64,000 bases of DNA, from NCBI RefSeq assembly GCF_009017275.1, contig NZ_WBZC01000010.1, forward strand, positions 1 to 64,000, read 5' to 3'. The position numbers and the translations under genes were made by a program. Below are positions 57,128 to 64,000 of this stretch, one piece after another; within the stretch, counting starts at the first letter, position 1, and every line of letters begins with the position of its first letter. Origin of the DNA: Alkaliphilus pronyensis. Its GTDB lineage: Bacteria; Bacillota; Clostridia; Peptostreptococcales; Natronincolaceae. The notes under the pieces are model-generated. The model made no database searches. It was not told the DNA's origin and worked only from the letters and a program-made list of their open reading frames with translations.

Positions 57128-59308
57128 ATGCTTGAGAACTTAATATCAATGATAGAAGAATATAACCCTCAATGTGACGTTGAATTGATCATTAGGGCAT
57201 ATAACTTTTCTGAGAATGCACACCAAGGCCAATATAGGAGATCAGGGGAAAGATATTTTGTTCATCCAGTAGAGGTGGCTAAAATTCTTATTGAGCTGAA
57301 AATGGATAGTAGCACCATTACCGCCGCACTTCTCCATGATGTTCTTGAAGATACAGAGTATTCCTACAACAATATAAAGCAGGAGTTTGGAGAAGAAATT
57401 GCCCAATTGGTTGAAGGTGTAACTAAGCTTACTAGGCTATCCTTCGAATCAAAGGAGGAAAGACAAGCTGAAAACCTTAGAAAAATGTTTATAGCAATGG
57501 CAAAGGATATTAGGGTTATATTAATAAAGCTGGCGGATAGGCTGCATAATATGAGAACCTTAAAATATCAAACAGATGAAAAGAAAAGAGAAAAGGCTTT
57601 GGAAACCTTAGAAATATATGCACCAATAGCCCATCGATTAGGTATTTCTAGGGTTAAATGGGAGCTAGAGGACCTTTGTTTAAGATATATAGACACAGAA
57701 GGCTATTATGATTTAGTAGAAAGGGTTGCTATAAAAAGACAGGATAGAGAGGCATATATAAATGAGGTTATAAAGGAGCTAAGAAAAAGATTATTGGAAT
57801 TTAATATAGAGGGTGATATTTCCGGAAGACCTAAGCATTTTTATAGTATTTATAAGAAAATGGTATATCAGGATAAGTCCTTCGACGAGATTTTCGATTT
57901 TTTAGCTGTTAGGGTAATTGTAGAAACTATTAAAGATTGCTATGGTGTTTTAGGAATAGTTCATACTTTATGGAAGCCTATTCCGGGTAGATTTAAAGAC
58001 TACATTGCAATGCCTAAGCCCAATTTGTATCAATCACTACATACTACAATAATTGGTCCCAAGGGAGAGCCTGTTGAAATTCAAATAAGAACCTATGAGA
58101 TGCATCAAATCGCTGAATATGGTATCGCCGCCCACTGGAAGTATAAAGAGGGTGGTAAAGATGAAAAAGGTGGATTAAGTGATAAGCTCACATGGGTAGG
58201 TCAATTGCTTGAACTGGAGAAGGAAGCCAATGACCCTAGGGAGTTTATGGAGTCATTGAAAATTGACCTATTTACAAATGAAGTATTTGTGTTTACTCCT
58301 AAAGGAGAGGTTATAAACCTACCAGCTGGCTCCACTCCAATAGATTTTGCCTATAAAATACATTCAGGTGTAGGTAACAGATGTGTAGGTGCAAAGGTAG
58401 ATGGAAGGATAGTACCAATAGATTTCAAGCTTAAAAATGGAAATATAGTTGAGATTTTAACCTCAGCTAATAGTAATGGACCTAGCCGCGATTGGCTAAA
58501 AATAGTAAAAAGCTCACAGGCTAAAAATAAGATAAAGCAATGGTTTAAGAAGGAAAGAAGAGAAGAAAATGTAGAAAAGGGACAAGAGATTCTCGAAAGA
58601 GAAGTTAAAAGGCAAGGCTTCAATCAACAGGAAGCATTAAATGTAAAGTTGTTAACTCAAATAGCTAAACGTTTTGGCTTAAATAACGAGGATGATTTGT
58701 TTGCAGCTATTGGCTATGGAGGAATTGCCCTTAATCAAATAGTTCCCAAAATAAGAGAAGTAATTAAAAAGGACGTAAAAAAAGAAATAACTCCTGAGGA
58801 TTTCGATAAAGAGATACAACAGCAATCGGCACTTGAGGAAAGAAAAAAATCAAAAAAGCAAAATCAGGGTGTTACTATTAAAGGAATAGATAATATAATG
58901 GTTAGATTTTCAAGATGCTGTAACCCTGTACCTGGAGATGAAATTGTAGGATACATAACCAGAGGTAGAGGAGTATCTATTCATAGGGAGGACTGTCCAA
59001 ACCTAATGGATAATACAGAATCTGCTGATAGATTAATTGAAGTAGAATGGGATACAAGTAAACCAATTACCTTTCAGGCTGAAATTCAAGTTAAGGCTAA
59101 CGATAGAAAGGGTCTATTATCTGAGTTTACTAGAATTCTTGCAGACAATAAAATAACAGTAAGTGCCTTAAATGCAAGAACAAATAAAGATAAAGTTGCT
59201 GTATTAAACCTGATAGTAGAGATAGATGATATTGAGCAGTTAGATAGACTAATGAATAAGATTAGGGCTGTTGAGGGAGTTATGGATGTTTATAGAGTTA
59301 TAACATAA
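57128..59308 (+). CDS. relA: Bifunctional (p)ppGpp synthetase/hydrolase (Rel)
   Basis: Controls the stringent response by making and degrading (p)ppGpp. 726 aa. HD hydrolase with [13 protein letters not shown] and [12 protein letters not shown] near 40-75, synthetase near 230-340 ([12 protein letters not shown]), TGS domain near 390 ([14 protein letters not shown]), a zinc-type segment [19 protein letters not shown] and a C-terminal ACT domain. The frame opens at 57119, but ATG 57128 after GAGAGGGTG is the start. Confidence 0.96.
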   Translation: MLENLISMIEEYNPQCDVELIIRAYNFSENAHQGQYRRSGERYFVHPVEVAKILIELKMDSSTITAALLHDVLEDTEYSYNNIKQEFGEEIAQLVEGVTKLTRLSFESKEERQAENLRKMFIAMAKDIRVILIKLADRLHNMRTLKYQTDEKKREKALETLEIYAPIAHRLGISRVKWELEDLCLRYIDTEGYYDLVERVAIKRQDREAYINEVIKELRKRLLEFNIEGDISGRPKHFYSIYKKMVYQDKSFDEIFDFLAVRVIVETIKDCYGVLGIVHTLWKPIPGRFKDYIAMPKPNLYQSLHTTIIGPKGEPVEIQIRTYEMHQIAEYGIAAHWKYKEGGKDEKGGLSDKLTWVGQLLELEKEANDPREFMESLKIDLFTNEVFVFTPKGEVINLPAGSTPIDFAYKIHSGVGNRCVGAKVDGRIVPIDFKLKNGNIVEILTSANSNGPSRDWLKIVKSSQAKNKIKQWFKKERREENVEKGQEILEREVKRQGFNQQEALNVKLLTQIAKRFGLNNEDDLFAAIGYGGIALNQIVPKIREVIKKDVKKEITPEDFDKEIQQQSALEERKKSKKQNQGVTIKGIDNIMVRFSRCCNPVPGDEIVGYITRGRGVSIHREDCPNLMDNTESADRLIEVEWDTSKPITFQAEIQVKANDRKGLLSEFTRILADNKITVSALNARTNKDKVAVLNLIVEIDDIEQLDRLMNKIRAVEGVMDVYRVIT

Positions 59309-59339
59309 TGATTATATATTAGTGTGTAAGGAGGCAAAC

Positions 59340-59789
59340 ATGAGGGCAGTAGTACAGAGGGTTAGTGAAGGTAAGGTTGTTGTAAACGAGGCTATAACAG
59401 GAGAAATTAAACAGGGTTTACTTATTTACTTAGGAGTTGCAGCAGGAGATACAATAGAGGATGTAAAATACATGGCAGACAAGCTTGCGAACCTAAGAAT
59501 ATTTGAAGATGAAAATGAAAAAATGAATTTGTCTTTACTAGATGTTAAGGGAGAAATGCTGGTAGTATCCCAGTTTACCCTGTTAGGTGACTGTAGGAAA
59601 GGTAGAAGACCAAATTTTACAGAGGCAGCAAAGCCCGATATAGCAGACTCATTATATAAAGAGTTTATTAGATTATGCTTAGAAATGGGCATAAATGTGG
59701 AAACCGGTGTTTTTCAAGCCCACATGATGGTTAACTCAATAAATGATGGCCCTGTAACAATACTAATAGACAGTAAAAAAGACTTCTAA
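59340..59789 (+). CDS. dtd: D-aminoacyl-tRNA deacylase
   Basis: Removes D-amino acids (and Gly from tRNA-Ala) from tRNA. 149 aa. [28 protein letters not shown] and the GPVTI motif are the family hallmarks. The frame opens at 59322, but ATG 59340 with TAAGGAGGC upstream is the start. It is usually next to rel, as here. Confidence 0.97.
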   Translation: MRAVVQRVSEGKVVVNEAITGEIKQGLLIYLGVAAGDTIEDVKYMADKLANLRIFEDENEKMNLSLLDVKGEMLVVSQFTLLGDCRKGRRPNFTEAAKPDIADSLYKEFIRLCLEMGINVETGVFQAHMMVNSINDGPVTILIDSKKDF

Positions 59790-59800
59790 GGAGGAAAATT

Positions 59801-60421
59801 ATGATATTAGAAAAGGTTGCTGCAGGTATTTATGGCGTTAATTGTTACATTATTGGAGATGAAAAAACGAGCAAAGCAGCAGTAATTGATCCAGGTGGGA
59901 GTAGTGACAAAATTTTACAGGTTATAGAAGAAAATGATTTAGAGCTAGAATATATTCTGCTAACCCACGGTCATGGAGATCATATAGGTGGTGTTGAAAA
60001 AATCCAAGAAAAAACAGGTGTGCCACTCTATATACATGAGGCAGATTTATATATATTGAAGGATAAAAATAAGAATTACTCATCTAGTATGGGAGCTAAT
60101 CCTGTGGAATTAACAACAGAGAGCTTTATAAAGGATAATGATACTCTTGAACTGGGAGAGCTTAAGCTGAAAATAATCCATACACCAGGGCATACACCAG
60201 GTGGTGTGTCAATTCTAGTGGAAAACATATTATTTACAGGAGATACTTTATTTGCAAACTCAATAGGTAGATCAGATTTAGAGGGTGGAAACCATAACCA
60301 ACTAATTAAGTCTATAAAAACAAAACTGATGGCTTTAGATGATGAAATAACTGTTCTACCTGGACATGGTCCAGCCTCAAGAGTAGGTATAGAAAAATTA
60401 ACAAATCCCTATATTAGATAA
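59801..60421 (+). CDS. MBL-fold metallohydrolase (glyoxalase II-like)
   Basis: 206 aa zinc hydrolase. The HxHxDH motif is in LTHGHGDHIGG, and further His/Asp ligands are in IHTPGHTPGG, LFTGDTLF and LPGHGP. The substrate is not determined; the family includes hydroxyacylglutathione hydrolases and others. Ribosome binding site AAGGAGGAAA, 11 bases after dtd. The dtd-MBL-hemZ order is common in Clostridia. Confidence 0.92.
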   Translation: MILEKVAAGIYGVNCYIIGDEKTSKAAVIDPGGSSDKILQVIEENDLELEYILLTHGHGDHIGGVEKIQEKTGVPLYIHEADLYILKDKNKNYSSSMGANPVELTTESFIKDNDTLELGELKLKIIHTPGHTPGGVSILVENILFTGDTLFANSIGRSDLEGGNHNQLIKSIKTKLMALDDEITVLPGHGPASRVGIEKLTNPYIR

Positions 60422-60427
60422 AGTATA

Positions 60428-60479
60428 CTCCCAGTTGATAGGGGAAGAATAATATAAATATCTTCTGGGAGGTTTTTTT
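60428..60479 (+). terminator. Terminator-like hairpin containing the next gene's ribosome binding site
   Basis: CTCCCAG (60428-60434) pairs with CTGGGAG (60465-60471), with an inner GAAGA/TCTTC helix (60444-60448 with 60461-60465 region). Seven T residues (60473-60479) follow and abut ATG 60480. The GGGAGG in the 3' arm is also the only ribosome binding site of the next gene. Confidence 0.7.
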
Positions 60480-60662
60480 ATGAGGAAAAAAATTGGTGAA
60501 TTAATTCAAGAAAAAAGAAATCAAGCTTTTACAGATATCTCATTTCATGATCTCATTGAAATGAAGGAGGCAGGGCTAACAGATACAGAAATTGCATCTG
60601 ATTTAGGTATAAGTAAAAGAACCATAATTGACATAAGTAATGAAATAACAAGGGATTATTGA
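60480..60662 (+). CDS. 60-aa helix-turn-helix protein
   Basis: Small soluble protein. LIEMKEAGLTDTEIASDLGISKRTIIDISNEI has the pattern of a helix-turn-helix (two helices around a DLGIS turn). No family name can be given. The ribosome binding site is in the 3' arm of a terminator-like hairpin, so expression may be low or conditional. It lies between the MBL gene and hemZ, whose start is 13 bases downstream. Confidence 0.75.
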   Translation: MRKKIGELIQEKRNQAFTDISFHDLIEMKEAGLTDTEIASDLGISKRTIIDISNEITRDY

Positions 60663-60675
60663 TAGGGGTAATTAT

Positions 60676-62157
60676 ATGATTAAAGTAGTTTGCATAGGTC
60701 ATGACTATACAAATGATTTATATGAGCTTTTAAAGCTTTTTTTTCCATCCCAAGAAATAATAATTTTATTAGAAACAGAGGAAATTAGCTATAATAATGA
60801 TCATGATCAGCATCTACTGTTTTCAATCATTGAGCATTTAGAGAATAAGGTTAAAGCTAAAGCAATTATAGGGGACAAAAACAATGAAATAGCTTTTTGT
60901 GATGAAGATATAATTATTAATTACAACCAATCACAAATAAAAAAAGCTAGTAAGCTTATAGTTAAAAGAACTGTTTTTACAGCATTAAGCAAATTAATTA
61001 AAATAGATTTGCCATGGGGAATTCTTACTGGAATAAGACCAACTAAAATAGTCCATGAACTAATGGAAAAGGCCTTAGAGGATTATGAAATTTTGAATAT
61101 TTTAAAGGATAAATACTATATAAACGAAGACAAAGCTAAGCTGTTATTGTCAGTAGCCAAAAAAGAACACCCTATTATATATCCTATTAGACAAAACCTT
61201 GTAAGCCTATATATAAGTATTCCATTTTGTCCTACAACATGTGTATATTGCTCATTTCCATCCAACCCCTTAACTAAGTGGCAGCATCTACAAAAGCCTT
61301 ATATTGATGGACTTTGTAAAGAAATAAAGGAAATAGCCATATTACTAGAAAAGAAGGGAAAAAACCTTCAAACCATATATATAGGCGGAGGAACACCATC
61401 AGCAGTTACAATAGAGGATATAAATCAATTATTTAAGCAGATAAAGGATTCCTTTCAATTGGCAAAGCTACAGGAGTTTACCTTTGAAGCTGGTAGACCA
61501 GATACAATTACCCGAGAAAAGCTTAAGCTATTAAAAAGCAATGGTGTAACTAGAATAAGCATTAACCCACAAACTATGAATGAGTCAACCCTAATAAAAA
61601 TTGGAAGAAAGCATACAGTTGAGGAATTAAAGAAGGCCTTCTATATGGCTAAGGAAGAGGGCTTTAATAATATAAATATGGATATAATTATTGGTTTACC
61701 AGGTGAAGATGCAAAGATGGTAGAAAAAACTATGGAGGAGATTAAAAAATTACAGCCAAGTAGCTTAACAGTACACACCTTAGCAATAAAACGTGGCTCT
61801 AAGCTTAGGGAAGATACCTCTAGCTATACTCTACTACAAAAGGAAACATCAAATATGCTGAGGATTACAGGAAAATATGCAGAGGATATGGGTATGACCC
61901 CATATTATCTATATAGGCAAAAGCATATGCTTGGAAACTTAGAGAATATTGGCTATTGCAAAGAGGGCTATGAATGTATATATAATGTACAAATAATGGA
62001 GGAAAAGCAGACCATTATAGCCTTAGGGGCAGGTGCAGTTTCTAAAATAACCTTCCCTAAAGAGAATCGTCTTGAGCGAGTACCTAATGTTAAGGATCTA
62101 CAGCAATATATTGCTAGAGTTGATGAGATGATTGAAAGGAAAAAACCATATATTTAA
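60676..62157 (+). CDS. hemZ: Coproporphyrinogen III oxidase-like radical-SAM protein HemZ
   Basis: 493 aa. A radical-SAM core with CPTTCVYCSFPS near residue 182 (CxxxCxxC) and YIGGGTPSAVT; the HemZ-type N-terminal region of about 160 residues is present. HemN-like enzymes decarboxylate coproporphyrinogen without oxygen. In Clostridia lacking a full heme pathway the true substrate is uncertain. Last gene before the hisS T-box. Confidence 0.9.
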   Translation: MIKVVCIGHDYTNDLYELLKLFFPSQEIIILLETEEISYNNDHDQHLLFSIIEHLENKVKAKAIIGDKNNEIAFCDEDIIINYNQSQIKKASKLIVKRTVFTALSKLIKIDLPWGILTGIRPTKIVHELMEKALEDYEILNILKDKYYINEDKAKLLLSVAKKEHPIIYPIRQNLVSLYISIPFCPTTCVYCSFPSNPLTKWQHLQKPYIDGLCKEIKEIAILLEKKGKNLQTIYIGGGTPSAVTIEDINQLFKQIKDSFQLAKLQEFTFEAGRPDTITREKLKLLKSNGVTRISINPQTMNESTLIKIGRKHTVEELKKAFYMAKEEGFNNINMDIIIGLPGEDAKMVEKTMEEIKKLQPSSLTVHTLAIKRGSKLREDTSSYTLLQKETSNMLRITGKYAEDMGMTPYYLYRQKHMLGNLENIGYCKEGYECIYNVQIMEEKQTIIALGAGAVSKITFPKENRLERVPNVKDLQQYIARVDEMIERKKPYI

Positions 62158-62249
62158 TTATGTTTGAAAACAGAATTTAGCTGTTGACATAAATATAGAA
62201 AAGCATTATAATATTACCAATTATAATAAGGTTAAACACAATGATAAGG

Positions 62250-62460
62250 AAAAGTAGAGCTGCTATAGGTTAAAGCGAGTCGAGAATGGTGGAAGCTCGA
62301 CACAGTTATACAGCTTGAAGGACACCTTTGAGTAGAGCTCTGAAGCTAGTAGGAGTTTACGTGAACCTGCGTTAAAGGTTAAAGTGGGATTATATCCAAT
62401 CAGGGTGGTACCGCGGGAAATTATAACTCTCGTCCCTTTATGGGAACGGGGTTTTTTGCT
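62250..62460 (+). promoter_or_regulatory. T-box leader of hisS-aspS
   Basis: T-box AGGGTGGTACCGCGGG at 62402-62417, followed by a terminator (CGTCCC...GGGAACG then TTTTTT at about 62431-62457). Stem I base AGAGCT (62256-62261) pairs with AGCTCT (62336-62341); AAGC (62273-62276) pairs with GCTT (62313-62316). The specifier loop reads GAAGGACACC, giving Asp codon GAC (62321-62323) before ACC, as CTT stands before ACC in the leuS leader; His codon CAC overlaps at 62323-62325. Confidence 0.9.
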
Positions 62461-62497
62461 TTTTTGCAATTTATTTAATTGAATGGAGGTAGTAATA

Positions 62498-63757
62498 ATG
62501 AAAATTAGCACTTTGACAGTTAAGGGCACCTTTGATATTTTACCAAATGATATGACATTAAGGGAATGGATGAAAAATACCGTAACTGACATCTATAAGC
62601 AGGGAGGATTCCAGCAAATAGAAACTCCTTCAATAGAAAATCTTGAATTACTTACTAAAAGTGAAGGGGGCGAAAATCTAAATCTACTCTTCAAGATACT
62701 TAAAAGAGGAGAAAAGCTGGATTTAAGTAAGGACAACTTAACAGAAGATCAACTCTGTGATTTGGGTTTAAGATTCGATTTGACGTTACCATTAAGTCGC
62801 TTTTATACAAATAATCGAGGAGAGCTACCTAACCCCTTTAAGGCTATACAAATAGGGTGGGTTTGGAGGGCAGAAAGACCTCAAAAAGGCAGGTTTAGAC
62901 AATTTACCCAGTGCGATATAGATATTATTGGTGAAAAGACTGAAATAGCAGAAATAGATCTTATAACTACAACGGCTAAAGCACTAAAGGCATTATCCTT
63001 CAAAGATTTTACAGTGAAAATAAATGATAGAAGGATAATAAAGGGAGTAATAATGTCTGTGGGCTTTGAAGAAAAGGAAATAGAATCCATATGTATTACA
63101 CTAGATAAAATGGATAAGATAGGGGAAAATGGTGTCAAAAAAGAGCTACTATCTAAAGGGTATGAAGAGGCAAAGGTGAATCAGCTGATAAAAGCACTTG
63201 TTGAGCTTAAAGCCCTAGATAAAGAAGCTTTGTTAAAGCTTAATGTCGATGAAGAGGTAATAGAATCCCTAAAACAGGTTATAGATGTAGTTAATAAGCA
63301 GTCAAGGGGTGAGTACAGCATCGAATTTGATATTACTTTAATAAGAGGGATGGGCTACTATACAGGACAAATCTTTGAAGTGGTAAGTAATGAGTTTGGC
63401 AGCTCAATAGCTGGTGGTGGAAGATATGATAAAATGATTGGGAGATTTCAAAAGGAAGATGTTCCTGCAGTAGGCTTTTCAATTGGGTTTGAAAGGATTT
63501 TTACTATTCTTAAGGAAAGAAATTTTGAAATACCAACAAACAGTACTAAAATTGCATTAATATATAGCTGTAATGAAGACGTAAATTCAGTATTTAACTG
63601 GGCTAATAAACTTAGGGAAGAAGGTAATATTGTAAGTGTATTTCCTAAGAATAAGAAGTTTTCTAAACAGCTAAGCAATCTTAAAAAGCAGGATTTCAAA
63701 TATTTTGGTGTCTATAGCAAGGGTGAAGAAGAAAAGCTACAATTATTAGAAGATTAA
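62498..63757 (+). CDS. hisS: Histidyl-tRNA synthetase (atypical lineage)
   Basis: Class II synthetase, 419 aa. Motif 2 region: [12 protein letters not shown] and [20 protein letters not shown]; motif near [11 protein letters not shown]; motif 3 in [12 protein letters not shown]. The wording QCDIDIIGE and [10 protein letters not shown] is closer to archaeal/eukaryotic HisRS than to the usual bacterial type. The frame opens at 62483; ATG 62498 after GGAGGT is the start. aspS follows after 31 bases and both are under the T-box. Confidence 0.93.
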   Translation: MKISTLTVKGTFDILPNDMTLREWMKNTVTDIYKQGGFQQIETPSIENLELLTKSEGGENLNLLFKILKRGEKLDLSKDNLTEDQLCDLGLRFDLTLPLSRFYTNNRGELPNPFKAIQIGWVWRAERPQKGRFRQFTQCDIDIIGEKTEIAEIDLITTTAKALKALSFKDFTVKINDRRIIKGVIMSVGFEEKEIESICITLDKMDKIGENGVKKELLSKGYEEAKVNQLIKALVELKALDKEALLKLNVDEEVIESLKQVIDVVNKQSRGEYSIEFDITLIRGMGYYTGQIFEVVSNEFGSSIAGGGRYDKMIGRFQKEDVPAVGFSIGFERIFTILKERNFEIPTNSTKIALIYSCNEDVNSVFNWANKLREEGNIVSVFPKNKKFSKQLSNLKKQDFKYFGVYSKGEEEKLQLLED

Positions 63758-63788
63758 TAGCTTTTATCCATCAAAGGGAGGTATTAAA

Positions 63789-64000
63789 ATGACAGAGAAG
63801 CTTAAACGAAGTCACATGTGTGGTACTTTAACTGGAGGAAATGTTGACAGTACAGTTACATTAATGGGATGGGTTCAAAAAAGAAGAGATTTAGGAGGAC
63901 TTATCTTTGTAGACTTAAGGGATAGAACAGGTATTATGCAGATAGTTTTTGATAAAGACATATCTGAAGAAGCCTTTAAGAGGGCTGAGGAGCTTGGGTC
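63789..64000 (+). CDS. aspS: Aspartyl-tRNA synthetase, 5' part (cut by window end)
   Basis: Only the first 70 codons are present. RSHMCGTLT and [20 protein letters not shown] followed by TGIMQIVFD are the OB-fold anticodon-binding domain of bacterial AspRS. Ribosome binding site GGGAGGT. Its position behind hisS is the common hisS-aspS operon. Confidence 0.95.
   Translation, partial: MTEKLKRSHMCGTLTGGNVDSTVTLMGWVQKRRDLGGLIFVDLRDRTGIMQIVFDKDISEEAFKRAEELG

Overview
The window is a contiguous piece of a low-GC, Gram-positive, spore-forming anaerobe of the class Clostridia; gene content and order recall the Alkaliphilus/Natronincola side of the group, but I cannot fix the genus from sequence alone. 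Evidence: strong AGGAGG ribosome binding sites with frequent TTG/GTG starts, two T-box leaders, sporulation-type genes (SpoIID, GerMN and BofC-C domains), a SCIFF ranthipeptide locus, oxygen-labile iron-sulfur serine dehydratase, selenocysteine genes and HemZ. Nearly all genes are on the + strand. No phage, transposase, integrase, rRNA or CRISPR array was seen.

Layout. 1-2.0 kb: rbgA, rnhB and yraN, preceded by a palindromic repeat. 2.3-14.7 kb: a complete Tad/Flp-type pilus locus (two prepilin peptidases, TadZ, TadA, TadB, TadC, a Flp pilin, two TadE-like proteins, a DUF5702 protein) ending in a membrane FHA protein, a PP2C phosphatase and a lipoprotein. 14.9-21.6 kb: nadD, yqeK, an LCP protein, a Ca2+/cation antiporter, rsfS and T-box-controlled leuS. 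21.6-25.8 kb: a PAS-HTH regulator, ridA and sdaAB-sdaAA, which fit together as serine deamination plus aminoacrylate detoxification, then dacF on the opposite strand. 25.9-37.6 kb: comEA, then the selenocysteine machinery selD (itself read through an in-frame TGA), selA, selB and selC, interrupted by an alanine/glycine symporter and by a two-component system with a GerMN lipoprotein. A co-linear copy of the selC promoter and tRNA 5' half lies 1.3 kb before selC; between the two copies sit a retropepsin-like protease and a small partner.

37.8-41.7 kb: a Fur-family regulator, nitroreductase, small DUF proteins, an unrecognised 394-aa protein and a BofC-domain protein. 41.8-54 kb: the conserved block ruvCAB, spoIID-like, queA, tgt, yajC, a TIGR04086 membrane protein, the SCIFF precursor scfA and its radical-SAM maturase scfB, a gamma-carbonic anhydrase-like protein and secDF. 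54-64 kb: recJ, apt, rel, dtd, an MBL hydrolase, a 60-aa HTH protein, hemZ and T-box-controlled hisS-aspS (aspS cut by the window end).

Most worth following up: the selC half-copy and its protease cassette, the UGA-recoded selD, the structured element between scfA and scfB, the heptanucleotide array between queA and tgt, the Asp-type specifier in the hisS leader, and a histidine kinase with no usable standard start codon. All alignments, motif positions and structures were made by eye; no search or folding program was run.
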